Below are positions 8,619 through 17,243 of a DNA stretch of 64,000 bases, one piece after another. The position numbers and the translations under genes are program-made. Position 1 is the first letter of the stretch. The number at the start of each line of letters is the position of its first letter. Below the pieces are notes generated by a model. It searched no databases, was not told where the DNA came from, and worked only from the letters and a program-made list of their open reading frames with translations. This DNA comes from JAFDZO01 sp044226845 (lineage in GTDB: Bacteria; Bacteroidota; Ignavibacteria; Tepidaquicellales; Tepidaquicellaceae): positions 62,001-126,000 of the forward strand of contig JBGAGG010000010.1 in the NCBI GenBank assembly GCA_044226845.1. The letters run 5' to 3'.

Positions 8619-9557
8619 CTAGTTTAGCTTTTCTATTTGTATTTCATTCATGCACTTAAAATGTCCCAAAGGACATGCAGGTAATCCTATATGTGTGCAC
8701 GGTCTGCACTTTAAATTTTTATTTTCTACTACCAATGAGTTTTCCAGCTGCGGAAAAAATCCGAACTCTTTTACTGTTGAGCCGAAAATTGCTTTAACAT
8801 TTTTACCCAGCATCTCGGAGAAGTGCAATATTGCGCTATCGTTTGTTACTACATATTCTGAATTTATAACAACGTTTGCGAGTTCACTATAACTTAATCT
8901 CCCGCATAAATTTATTGCAATGGTTTCATTCTCTATATACTCACAAATTTCTTTATCATTATTGCTATCATCTCCTACCAATATAACTTTGAGTTTGGAA
9001 GATTTTATATAATCAACAAATTTTTCTTTTGGGTAAGTCTTCGTAAAATGTTTTGATGATGGCGCAGTTACTATATATTTAAAATCATATTTCCGTGTTC
9101 TGTCAAATTCTAATTCAGTTGCGGTATAATGTGAAAACTTTTTTGCAAATTTATCTCCAACCGCTTTTATATATTTCTTATAAACAGGGGTAATTTCTTT
9201 AAAAAGATTTATCTTAAACTTAACTAATAAAAACTTTTTTATCGTATCTTTTCTGTAGCGTTTGACATTCAATCCTGTAAATAATGTCAGCAATATACTT
9301 CTGAAATTTTTATGAATATCTAATACTAAGTCATATCCGGTGCTTTTTATTTCGGATTTTAATTCACTTAAAGGCTGGCCGTTAAATAAAATTATTTTTG
9401 AAATAACCGGGTTGAGTTCAAGAATTGCTTTGTAAGCAGATTTAGTCAGATAGTGAATTTCAGATTCCGGATACTCTTTTTTAAGAGCATTTATCAGAGG
9501 AAAAGAAAGTATAATATCTCCCAGCGAAGAAAAACGTATTATCAGGATTTTTTTCAT
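8619..9557 (-). CDS. Glycosyltransferase family 9 (ADP-heptose:LPS heptosyltransferase-like)
   Basis: 312 aa. N-terminal KKILIIRFSSLGDIILSFPL and LKKEYPESEIHYLTK are the acceptor-domain signature of GT9; the donor half has APSSKHFTKTYP, VVTNDSAILHFSEMLG (nucleotide-sugar site) and the late cysteine segment KCRPCTHIG. The family adds heptose to lipopolysaccharide core at the inner membrane. Sugar specificity cannot be read directly, and many non-heptose transferases share the fold. It follows bshC by 27 bases on the same strand. Confidence 0.88.
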   Translation of the reverse strand: MKKILIIRFSSLGDIILSFPLINALKKEYPESEIHYLTKSAYKAILELNPVISKIILFNGQPLSELKSEIKSTGYDLVLDIHKNFRSILLTLFTGLNVKRYRKDTIKKFLLVKFKINLFKEITPVYKKYIKAVGDKFAKKFSHYTATELEFDRTRKYDFKYIVTAPSSKHFTKTYPKEKFVDYIKSSKLKVILVGDDSNNDKEICEYIENETIAINLCGRLSYSELANVVINSEYVVTNDSAILHFSEMLGKNVKAIFGSTVKEFGFFPQLENSLVVENKNLKCRPCTHIGLPACPLGHFKCMNEIQIEKLN

Positions 9558-9584
9558 GGCATATTCCCGGCAGCAGCTGAAAAA

Positions 9585-11279
9585 CTATTCCACGCCTTCC
9601 TTTACGGCTTCAATCTTTACCGGCGCAGCATCAAAGTTTGTTTCAATAAACTGATGTTCAAATTTTTCTATATTAATATTGTCCTTCAATTGCTGTATGA
9701 AATCCATTCCGTATTTGTTTAAGAAGTAAATAATATTAAGACTTCTCTCCTGCAATACATTGTCGGGGAATATCACTGATAATATTTTATTCAATTGCTT
9801 AGTAACAATTTCATTCTGATTTAAATACGATGTCATGAACTTATCTTTCAGCATATTTATTGAATCTTTATACTGCTGATCTTTTTTATCCAGAGTGTTA
9901 ACAAGATTTTTATCTATACTCTCAAGCTTTTGCTTAAACTGATAAAATATTCCGTTAAGTTCATCTATATAACTTGTAAACAGCTCTTCAATATTCATCT
10001 CTGAGAATTTCTCTACCATCCTTCTTGCAGTATCTTTCGGATGGAACAGATCCAAAACCTTCAGCTTATTTTTTTCAAGGAATGTCTCTACCCTTTTCTC
10101 TATTATTGTAATCGATGTTCTCGTATAAATTACAGGCATTGGTGTCTCATAAAAATCGTATGCATCCTTTATCTGGGCGAAGTAAGCAACTTCCGATGGT
10201 CCGCCGACATAAGCAACTGTAGGTAATATATTATCCTGGCAAACAGGACGGAGTAATACATTCGGACTAAACAATTCAGGATTTGCATTAAGCATTAAAA
10301 ACATCTCATCCCTCGAAAATTTCTGTCGGGAATTTTTCAAAGCGAAGTTCTCGCTATCTTTAGGCTCAATTAAATATCTGTTACCGTTATGTGTGTAAAA
10401 TAAATTTATCGGCTTTGGCTTTATCACGGGGTCATATTCATGCTCCATTTCAGCAGATGAAATAATCACCTTTTCGCAAAGCGCAGGATATGTTGCAAGT
10501 TCTTTTTTAAATATAGGAATTAAAGGTCTCTTAAGATCTTTTTCGGACGGGTCCATAAAAATCAGACCTTCATCTTTTAAAAAATAGTTAAGCAGTCTGG
10601 CAAAAGCTGTCTTTAAATCTATACCGACTTTATAAGAGCGGTTTATATAATCAAAAACCGTATTGGTAAAATCCGTTTCAACAAGATTACTTCTTATCTC
10701 ATTTTTAAAGACTTCTATCTTTTCATCAAGAATAATTGTACCTGTAGGCTTTATATATTTTTCCTGTTCCCCCTCAATACCAAAGTAAGCTATATTCTTT
10801 ACTTCATTTTCTTTCGTAAGTAAATTGATATTATTTATTTCAAGAAAGTCATGGTCTTCACACTCAAGCCAGAACACCGGAACAAAATTATAATCTTTAA
10901 ATTTGTGGTTTAGCTTATTTGCAAGCTGAACTGCATTAAGAGCTTTTAAAATTGTATAAAGCGGTCCGGATAACATTCCTACCTGCTGTCCTGTTACAAT
11001 GGCAAAGGTGTTTGAGCTTTTCAGCAGCTCAATATTTTCGTATGTCTTTTCAGTTGAGTTGAAAAATTTATTCTGAGTGGTAAGCACTCTGCATAAGTCG
11101 TCTCTGGTAAAATCAGATTCCTTAAGATAGGTATTTTTCTTTTTAATAAGGGCATTAAGAAATTCATTATCGTCCCTGTAATCATATTTGTAGTAGCTCT
11201 TGATCTTATCGAAATCATCTATATAGTCCAGAAAAAGATTGTTAAAATCAGGCAGATTATTGTATGGAAGTGTCTTCAA
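9585..11279 (-). CDS. bshC: Bacillithiol biosynthesis cysteine-adding enzyme BshC
   Basis: 564 aa. Family blocks seen: FAIVTGQQVGMLSGPLYTI near residue 95, PVFWLECEDHDFLEIN, then PTVAYVGGPSEVAYFAQIK and PVIYTRTSITIIEKR; a long helical coiled-coil region follows in the C-terminal third (about 430-530). BshC is proposed to add cysteine to glucosaminyl-malate in the last step of bacillithiol synthesis in the cytoplasm. bshA and bshB are not in this window. It is divergent from the T9SS beta-helix gene with a 169-base shared upstream region. Confidence 0.93.
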   Translation of the reverse strand: MKTLPYNNLPDFNNLFLDYIDDFDKIKSYYKYDYRDDNEFLNALIKKKNTYLKESDFTRDDLCRVLTTQNKFFNSTEKTYENIELLKSSNTFAIVTGQQVGMLSGPLYTILKALNAVQLANKLNHKFKDYNFVPVFWLECEDHDFLEINNINLLTKENEVKNIAYFGIEGEQEKYIKPTGTIILDEKIEVFKNEIRSNLVETDFTNTVFDYINRSYKVGIDLKTAFARLLNYFLKDEGLIFMDPSEKDLKRPLIPIFKKELATYPALCEKVIISSAEMEHEYDPVIKPKPINLFYTHNGNRYLIEPKDSENFALKNSRQKFSRDEMFLMLNANPELFSPNVLLRPVCQDNILPTVAYVGGPSEVAYFAQIKDAYDFYETPMPVIYTRTSITIIEKRVETFLEKNKLKVLDLFHPKDTARRMVEKFSEMNIEELFTSYIDELNGIFYQFKQKLESIDKNLVNTLDKKDQQYKDSINMLKDKFMTSYLNQNEIVTKQLNKILSVIFPDNVLQERSLNIIYFLNKYGMDFIQQLKDNINIEKFEHQFIETNFDAAPVKIEAVKEGVE

Positions 11280-11448
11280 TTTTTATTTTGTTAAGTAGCA
11301 AAAATTACGCATTAAAATTGAAATATAATAGGCAGTATTAGCTTCTTTTACAGCGAAAATATAGCAATATCAAATTTTTTCTACTTCAATAATGGATTAT
11401 TTTAAGTAATCTTACATCACCATTATTTTTTAATTTTTAATACAACCG

Positions 11449-12957
11449 ATGATTAAATTTATTCTAACAATTTGTATCTCCCTCACTTTCTTAAGCACTT
11501 ATGCAAATTATTCTACTCCCGGAACAGGTAAAAAATGGGATTTAGATAGTCTTGTTGCAAACTCCTCAGGCAACGTTACATTTTCTGCCAATACATATTT
11601 TGTAAATGATTCAATTAATATTACTGCCAGCGATACTATCTTGATTACTAAAAATGTTACCTTAAAATTTGCGCAAGGTGTATTCATTGATATATTCGGA
11701 GTTCTTAAAATTTCCCCGCCTGACTCAGTAAAAATCACTGCAGCAGATACTTCGCTTAAATTTTTAGGATTAAAGTTCGAAGACCTGTCAGACGGCTCAG
11801 TTATAAAGAAAACAATTTTTGAATACGGTAATGCAATCAGAATGCTTGACTGCGATATTTTGATCGATAGCTGTATTATAAGGAACAATAATCTAAATAG
11901 TAGTTTTTCATCAGGTGCAATTTCTTTCTTCCGTTCAAATTCAACTGTTTCAAACTGCAAAATTTTTAATAACAGAGCAGCTGCATTTCAAAGCGGAGCT
12001 AATATAGCTTCTTCAGGACAGATAATAAATAATCTGATTTATGACAACGTAACGGCTAACGGAAATACTCCGCAGATAAACTGGGGTGCTACCAATGTTA
12101 CGCCTCCAATGGTAATTCGCGGAAATACAATCAGCGGAGGTTTGTATACAAATGCAGGAGGTATCTCATTCTTACCCATAGGATCGGCTAATATTATCAT
12201 TGAAAACAATATTATAAGAAAAAACCGTTACGGAATTGCATTCGCCGCTTCAACAATTACAGCTTACATTAATAATAATATAATAGATTCCAACAATATT
12301 CAGGGAAGCCCGACACTCGGAGGAAGCGGGATTAATTTTAACGCACCTAACCCTATGAATGTTATCTGTACACGTAATAAAATCCGCGGTAACCTTTGGG
12401 GTATAACTATTCAGGGAGGAGCTAAACCAAATTTAGGGAATATAGGCAACTCTGATACCACTGATATTGGTTTGAACCATCTGTATTGGAATACAAACTC
12501 AGGTCAGATTTTTGATCTATATAATAACACTAAGGATTCGATAAAAGCTGAAAACAACTATTGGGGAACAACGAATCTTGATTCAGTAGAAGCGCATATT
12601 TTTCATAAACCTGATTTAGATTCACTTGGTCTTGTTGACTATCTTCCGATAAGAACCGTTACCTCTGTCGGTTCAAACCCGGTATCGCTTATAAACGGAT
12701 TTAAGCTATATGATGCATACCCGAATCCGTTTAATCCGACTACAAATATTTCGTTTGAAGTAGCTCAAAAGATGAATGTTACCGTAAACATCTATGATTT
12801 AACCGGCAAGCTTGTACAGACTTTATTTAACGGAGTAAGAGAACCGGGAAGATATGAAATACAGTTCAATGCTTCTATGCTTTCAAGCGGAATGTATTAC
12901 TATAGAATGGAAGCAGATGGATTTACTGATACAAAAAAATTAATCCTTTTAAAATAA
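11449..12957 (+). CDS. T9SS-sorted right-handed beta-helix protein
   Basis: 502 aa. Signal peptide at residues 1-19 (MIKFILTICISLTFLSTYA). The middle, about 80-390, is rich in short Asn/Ile repeats (IIENNIIRKNRYGIAF, YINNNIIDSNNIQG) typical of parallel beta-helix (NosD/pectate-lyase-like) proteins. The last ~80 residues are the type A T9SS sorting domain, starting AYPNPFNPTTNISFE and ending TKKLILLK. The protein is therefore likely exported and attached or released by the Por system. No catalytic motif could be assigned. The MFS gene starts 16 bases after the stop. Confidence 0.88.
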   Translation: MIKFILTICISLTFLSTYANYSTPGTGKKWDLDSLVANSSGNVTFSANTYFVNDSINITASDTILITKNVTLKFAQGVFIDIFGVLKISPPDSVKITAADTSLKFLGLKFEDLSDGSVIKKTIFEYGNAIRMLDCDILIDSCIIRNNNLNSSFSSGAISFFRSNSTVSNCKIFNNRAAAFQSGANIASSGQIINNLIYDNVTANGNTPQINWGATNVTPPMVIRGNTISGGLYTNAGGISFLPIGSANIIIENNIIRKNRYGIAFAASTITAYINNNIIDSNNIQGSPTLGGSGINFNAPNPMNVICTRNKIRGNLWGITIQGGAKPNLGNIGNSDTTDIGLNHLYWNTNSGQIFDLYNNTKDSIKAENNYWGTTNLDSVEAHIFHKPDLDSLGLVDYLPIRTVTSVGSNPVSLINGFKLYDAYPNPFNPTTNISFEVAQKMNVTVNIYDLTGKLVQTLFNGVREPGRYEIQFNASMLSSGMYYYRMEADGFTDTKKLILLK

Positions 12958-12973
12958 TCCCGTTCGATCTTTA

Positions 12974-14194
12974 ATGGAAGATAAGAAAAAGGTTTTTGCC
13001 ATAGTACTTGTTGCTGCATTAGGATATTTCGTTGATATTTATGATTTGATCCTGTTCAGCATAGTGCGTGTTGCTTCTTTAAAATCACTCGGCGTTCCTG
13101 ATGTTCAAATGCTTGATACAGGCGTTTTGCTTCTGAATATGCAGATGGGAGGAATGCTCGTCGGCGGGATTTTATGGGGAATACTTGGCGATAAACGCGG
13201 AAGAATATCAGTTCTCTTCGGTTCAATTTTCTTATATTCATTAGCTAATATTTTAAACGGCTTCGTTACAAATGTTGAGATGTATGCCGTGCTCAGATTT
13301 ATTGCCGGTGTCGGTCTCGCAGGAGAATTAGGCGCCGGCATTACTTTAGTGAGTGAAGTTATGCCGAAAACAAAGCGCGGATATGGAACAATGGTTGTAG
13401 CTTCAATTGGAGTTATGGGCGCAGTAGCTGCCGCTCTTATTGTAGAACTTACAGAATGGCGCACTTCTTATTTCATAGGAGGCGGAATGGGTTTAGCAAT
13501 ACTAATTCTGCGCTTCGGTGTATATGAATCCGGAATGTATAATTCTATTAAGGAAGCTTCACACGTCGGCAAAGGAGAATTTATAAAACTCTTTACCGAA
13601 AAAGGACGCTTCTTAAAATACCTATATTGTATTTTAATAGGGCTGCCGCTTTGGTTTGTTGTGGGCATACTTATCACATTCTCCCCTGAATTTGGCAAAG
13701 CGTTCGGAATTACCGAGCCGATCTCAGCAGGAAAAGCTGTTATGTTCTGTTATATAGGTTTAGTGTTCGGAGATATTTTCAGTGGTACATTAAGCCAGGT
13801 TCTCAAATCCCGTAAAAAAGTTTTGTATATTTTCCTCACTGCCACTTTAGCATGCATTTGTGTATACCTATTTTTAAACAGCACCAGCACCTTTTATTTT
13901 TATACTGTATGTGTTCTCATGGGGACTGCGGTCGGCTACTGGGTAATATTTGTAACTAATTCTTCAGAGCAGTTCGGGACAAATCTCAGATCTACTGTAA
14001 CTACCACAGTTCCTAATTTTATACGCGGCAGTGTTATTCCTCTTACGTTTTTATTTCAGACATTGAAGCCCTATATGGGAATAAAATACAGCGCATTTGC
14101 TATAGGAGTTTTAACAATTATAATTGCTATCTGGGCAACCAGCAAGCTTGAAGAAACTTACGGTAAGGATTTAGATTATACCGAAATCACATAA
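12974..14194 (+). CDS. MFS transporter
   Basis: 406 aa with about 12 predicted membrane helices. GYFVDIYDLILFSIV opens helix 1, GILWGILGDKRGRISVLFGS is the loop 2-3 signature G-x-L-x-D-x-x-G-R-R/K region, and RFIAGVGLAGELGAG marks helix 4; SEVMPKTKRGYG matches sugar/organic-acid porter subfamilies. Located in the inner membrane. Substrate cannot be told; the next gene 16 bases later is a lipoate-protein ligase, and the spacing of the three genes suggests one operon. Confidence 0.9.
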   Translation: MEDKKKVFAIVLVAALGYFVDIYDLILFSIVRVASLKSLGVPDVQMLDTGVLLLNMQMGGMLVGGILWGILGDKRGRISVLFGSIFLYSLANILNGFVTNVEMYAVLRFIAGVGLAGELGAGITLVSEVMPKTKRGYGTMVVASIGVMGAVAAALIVELTEWRTSYFIGGGMGLAILILRFGVYESGMYNSIKEASHVGKGEFIKLFTEKGRFLKYLYCILIGLPLWFVVGILITFSPEFGKAFGITEPISAGKAVMFCYIGLVFGDIFSGTLSQVLKSRKKVLYIFLTATLACICVYLFLNSTSTFYFYTVCVLMGTAVGYWVIFVTNSSEQFGTNLRSTVTTTVPNFIRGSVIPLTFLFQTLKPYMGIKYSAFAIGVLTIIIAIWATSKLEETYGKDLDYTEIT

Positions 14195-14210
14195 ATCATT
14201 TTTATATAGA

Positions 14211-15206
14211 ATGAAACTTATAAATAATAATCAGATAACCGATGCAACGCTCAATCTTGCATTAGAAGAATGGGCAGTAAGAAATCTTGATCTCGAGAAT
14301 GAAGATTATCTTCTTTTCTACATAAACAGAAATGCTATCATCATCGGCAAGCATCAGAATACTATCGAAGAGATAAATTCAGAATATGTCAAAGAAAAAA
14401 ACATACAAGTTGTCCGCAGAATTTCCGGCGGAGGCACAGTTTACCATGATGACGGAAATTTAAACTTCAGTTTCCTAACAAAATTTTCTCAGGATAGCAT
14501 TCACAACTTCAAAAAATTCACAGAGCCTGTTGTCAAAACTCTTAACGAGCTTGGTGTAAAGGCAGAGCTTAACGGGAGAAATGATATAACTGTCGACGGA
14601 AAAAAGATATCAGGTAATGCGCAGTTCTCCAATACAAAAGCAATGTTCAGCCATGGTACGGTTTTGTTCAATTCAAATCTTGAAGATGTAGTTGAAGCTT
14701 TAAACGTCAAGATAGATAAAATAGAAAGCAAAGGTATAAAATCCATACGCAGCCGTGTTGCTAATATATCCGAATACTTAAATGAAAATATGAGCATATT
14801 TGATTTCCGTGAAAAGCTGCTAGAATCTATTTTGGGCTCTTCGGAAAATTATCCCGTGCTTAATCTCCGCGAAAATCAGTGGAAAGAAGTACATGAACTT
14901 GCTAACTCAAAATACAGGAACTGGGACTGGAATTACGGCCGCTCACCTGAATTCAACATACAAAAAATTAAACGCTTTGATTTTGGGCAGATAGATGCAC
15001 GTATTGACGTAAAGGACGGAACCATACGGAATTTAAAAATCTATGGTGACTTCTTAGCGCACGGCGATACAATAGAAGTTGAGTCCAAATTAATTGGAAA
15101 AAAATACAAAGAGGAAGAAATGATTGAAGCTTTAAAAGAGCTCGATATGAACCATCATATTGGAAATATAAACAAAGAAGATTTTGTAAAGTTTCTTCTT
15201 GCTTAA
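14211..15206 (+). CDS. lplA: Lipoate-protein ligase A
   Basis: 331 aa. Key motifs: VVRRISGGGTVYHDDGNLNFSF (lipoyl-AMP binding, near residues 62-83) and GRNDITVDGKKISGNAQ with the catalytic Lys. A C-terminal accessory domain follows (about 240-331, DFGQIDARIDVKDG), as in LplA rather than LipB. The enzyme activates free lipoate with ATP and attaches it to E2/H proteins. Its stop codon overlaps the convergent gene's stop by 4 bases. Confidence 0.93.
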   Translation: MKLINNNQITDATLNLALEEWAVRNLDLENEDYLLFYINRNAIIIGKHQNTIEEINSEYVKEKNIQVVRRISGGGTVYHDDGNLNFSFLTKFSQDSIHNFKKFTEPVVKTLNELGVKAELNGRNDITVDGKKISGNAQFSNTKAMFSHGTVLFNSNLEDVVEALNVKIDKIESKGIKSIRSRVANISEYLNENMSIFDFREKLLESILGSSENYPVLNLRENQWKEVHELANSKYRNWDWNYGRSPEFNIQKIKRFDFGQIDARIDVKDGTIRNLKIYGDFLAHGDTIEVESKLIGKKYKEEEMIEALKELDMNHHIGNINKEDFVKFLLA

Positions 15207-15502
15207 CCTCTCAATTTTCTTAATATATCATCGGACATTTTTTCAGAGTAAGCGCCGTAGCTTGTTACCAAAACTCCTTTCACACCTGATTTAGATTCTA
15301 TGGCATATACAGTTGATTCATCATCGGGATTGGAATCACCTTCATATCTGTATATTGCAGTAATTTCAAAATCATATGCTCCAAACTTTCCTTCATGGCA
15401 AACAAGACAATTTTCTTCCAAGTTAAAATCTGTTGTAAAGCCCTGGTCTTTTAATTTATCGAGAGCTTCTTTTGCATTGGCGTAATAAACTTTAGGTTTC
15501 AT
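15203..15502 (-). CDS. Conserved small protein of unknown function
   Basis: 99 aa. It begins MKPKVYYANAKEALDKLKDQG and contains FTTDFNLEENCLVCHEG with two Cys in a CxxC-like pair, then AYDFEITAIYRYEGDSNPDDES. I recall similar ~100-residue Bacteroidota proteins that databases label phosphoribosylpyrophosphate synthetase, but no PRPP-synthetase motif is present here, so that name should not be used. It overlaps the upstream haemoglobin gene by 11 bases and is the last gene of the yjbR operon. Confidence 0.75.
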   Translation of the reverse strand: MKPKVYYANAKEALDKLKDQGFTTDFNLEENCLVCHEGKFGAYDFEITAIYRYEGDSNPDDESTVYAIESKSGVKGVLVTSYGAYSEKMSDDILRKLRG

Positions 15503-15887
15503 TATTTATTAATGTGATTTTTGAGTCAAGTTTACTTTGCATCAATTTAGCAATCGTTTCCGCTTTAGCGATTGCTTCTGCTGCTTTTTCTCCTATGAAA
15601 TTTTCATTTACAGTTGCCTTCCATAGCTCCAGCCATCTTTCAAAATGTATCGTTTCAAGCTTTGATAATTTATCAAGCTCGATGTGCTTGCTCATAGGAT
15701 TTCCCTTGTAAGATGCTTTACCAAGCAGCACTGTCTCCCAGAATGAAACCATAATTGGAATATGAACTTCCCACTCAAAGTTTACAACAATGGTGAAAAA
15801 TCTTCCAAGTAATTCATCTATAATAACCTTCTGATAAAACTCGTCAACAAGAAATTCAATATCAGTTACACTTTCAATTGTTTTCAT
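15492..15887 (-). CDS. Group III truncated haemoglobin
   Basis: 131 aa. Matches the group III pattern: FYQKVIIDELLGRFF in the first helices, HIPIMVSFWETVLLG, YKGNPMSKHIEL, and the proximal haem ligand His81 in HFERWLELW, with Trp85 also conserved. Group III truncated globins bind oxygen, NO or other ligands in microaerophiles and are linked to nitrosative or oxygen stress in a few species. Its start lies 3 bases after the stop of the cupin gene and it overlaps the next gene, so it is in the same operon. Confidence 0.88.
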   Translation of the reverse strand: MKTIESVTDIEFLVDEFYQKVIIDELLGRFFTIVVNFEWEVHIPIMVSFWETVLLGKASYKGNPMSKHIELDKLSKLETIHFERWLELWKATVNENFIGEKAAEAIAKAETIAKLMQSKLDSKITLINNET

Positions 15888-15890
15888 AAT

Positions 15891-16187
15891 TTACCCTTGT
15901 GTAAGTAAACATAAACTATCCTGTAAAGCTTCAACTGAATGCAAAGTATTGACGGGAATATTAACTTCATCATATTGTCCCAGTTTAACTTTTTTCTCAC
16001 CTTCTAAATAAATTACTTCTCCGGTAAGAACTGTAAGTTTTGACGGCATGTGTGCCTGATGTTCTTTCAATTTCATTCCGGCCTTGAAGCCGATTGCCAG
16101 CACTCTGAAATGTTCACCAGAATGTAATGCCTTTGCTACAGGATGCTCAGTTGTAACTAACTGCTCAAAAATCTCTTTAATTATCAT
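15891..16187 (-). CDS. Small cupin-domain protein
   Basis: 98 aa, a single cupin fold. EHFRVLAIGFKAGMKLKEHQAHMPSK and VLTGEVIYLEGEKKVKLGQYDEVNIPVNTLHSVEAL are the two cupin motifs, with His residues in HQAH and LHSVEA as likely metal ligands (inferred). The ATGA-type overlap of 4 bases with the upstream yjbR-like gene and 3-base gap to the haemoglobin gene point to translational coupling. Small cupins beside haem proteins often act as sensors or stress proteins; no specific function can be stated. Confidence 0.85.
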   Translation of the reverse strand: MIIKEIFEQLVTTEHPVAKALHSGEHFRVLAIGFKAGMKLKEHQAHMPSKLTVLTGEVIYLEGEKKVKLGQYDEVNIPVNTLHSVEALQDSLCLLTQG

Positions 16188-16534
16188 AACTTCTCTTTCA
16201 CCTTTTTAGTTTGTTTCTTATTTTTAGTTACAGCTTTTGTATAAGCGGAGTGTAAAGCATTTTTGAATATAGACTTTTTAACTTTCTTCAGGTCGAACAT
16301 CGTTGCTCCCCTGCTTCCCCAGAATCCTTTTACAGGGTAAATTACATTGCTGTCATATTCACTAAGAACTGACTGTTCAAGCTCGGGTAAAATTAACATG
16401 GCCTGATTTTTATCAATATGGAAAGTCATAAATATCTTTCCGTTAATTCTGAACGACGGTTTTTCAAAGTGCGGCTCCTCGGTTACATCAGGGAAAGCCA
16501 GGGCAAGTTTTCTGCATGTTTCAAAATCGACCAT
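16184..16534 (-). CDS. MmcQ/YjbR family protein
   Basis: 116 aa. Begins MVDFETCRKLALAFPDVTEEPHFE, the CyaY/YjbR-like double-wing fold start, followed by FRINGKIFMTFHIDKNQAMLIL and GFWGSRGATMFDLKKV; the C-terminus is Lys-rich (KNKKQTKKVKEKL). The family is called DNA-binding from structural similarity, with little functional evidence. First gene of a four-gene overlapping unit (YjbR, cupin, truncated haemoglobin, 99-residue protein). Confidence 0.85.
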   Translation of the reverse strand: MVDFETCRKLALAFPDVTEEPHFEKPSFRINGKIFMTFHIDKNQAMLILPELEQSVLSEYDSNVIYPVKGFWGSRGATMFDLKKVKKSIFKNALHSAYTKAVTKNKKQTKKVKEKL

Positions 16535-16608
16535 AACAGGTATACAGAATTATATACAGATGAATTCTCCGCCGTAAATACCGGCGGAGATTATATGAAT
16601 GAATTGTT

Positions 16609-17154
16609 TTATGGAAGCATTACTGCAGCAGAAATAACTGTTGTCCAGAGACCGTTTTTATCTCCTTCTGCAGATTGTGTTACGTTGAATGTTTTGAATA
16701 TCTTTCCGCTTTGTTTGTAAACATTCTCTCTTTCGTTCCAAGCTGTTTCAGAATCAAACTCAACGCCTAAAGTTGTTGCAAGCATTGTAGCTGCTAAGTC
16801 TTCAGCATATTCACCGGCAACTTTTTCAGGCTCGCCGAAAGGATGATGCTCTGAAATATATCCGTAATGACTGTCATCAGATGGAAGCGCTACTCCAATA
16901 GAGGTTGCAATAAGTCTGTTCGGCTCATTTGTAAAATTCCTTGCCATTACGCAAAAAGTAATTGAACCCGGTTCAAGCAATTGTGTCGCTTGTTCTTTTG
17001 TAATTCTTTTGCAGCCTGATGGATATATACTTGATACCATAACAAGATTGCATTTTTCAATCCCTGCCTGTCTCAACGCTAATTCGAATGACTGTAAATA
17101 GTCTTTGTGTCGTCCGACACCTTTTGTAAAAAATATTTTAGTTGGCTTGAACAA
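16609..17154 (-). CDS. Pyruvoyl-dependent arginine decarboxylase
   Basis: 181 aa. The self-cleavage site is the Ser41-Ser42 pair in NLVMVSSIYPSGC, where Ser42 would become the pyruvoyl group, matching the VSSI(L/Y)P motif of PvlArgDC. Further family blocks: EPGSITFCVMARNFTNEPNRLI, GYISEHHPFGE and YAEDLAATMLATTLG. It decarboxylates arginine to agmatine, either for polyamine synthesis or acid resistance. No neighbour in the polyamine pathway is visible next to it. The region up to the TyrRS gene (17155-17243) holds nothing recognisable. Confidence 0.94.
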   Translation of the reverse strand: MFKPTKIFFTKGVGRHKDYLQSFELALRQAGIEKCNLVMVSSIYPSGCKRITKEQATQLLEPGSITFCVMARNFTNEPNRLIATSIGVALPSDDSHYGYISEHHPFGEPEKVAGEYAEDLAATMLATTLGVEFDSETAWNERENVYKQSGKIFKTFNVTQSAEGDKNGLWTTVISAAVMLP

Positions 17155-17243
17155 TTTATCGCTCTCCCTTGTGTTTGCTTATTGTGAAATGTTGTAATTT
17201 AATAAAAATAAATATTAGATATTATAAAGATTGTATTACTTTT

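Noticed and set aside
15203..15502. Phosphoribosylpyrophosphate synthetase label for the 99-residue protein
   Set aside because: No PRPP-synthetase motif, and the protein is far too short.
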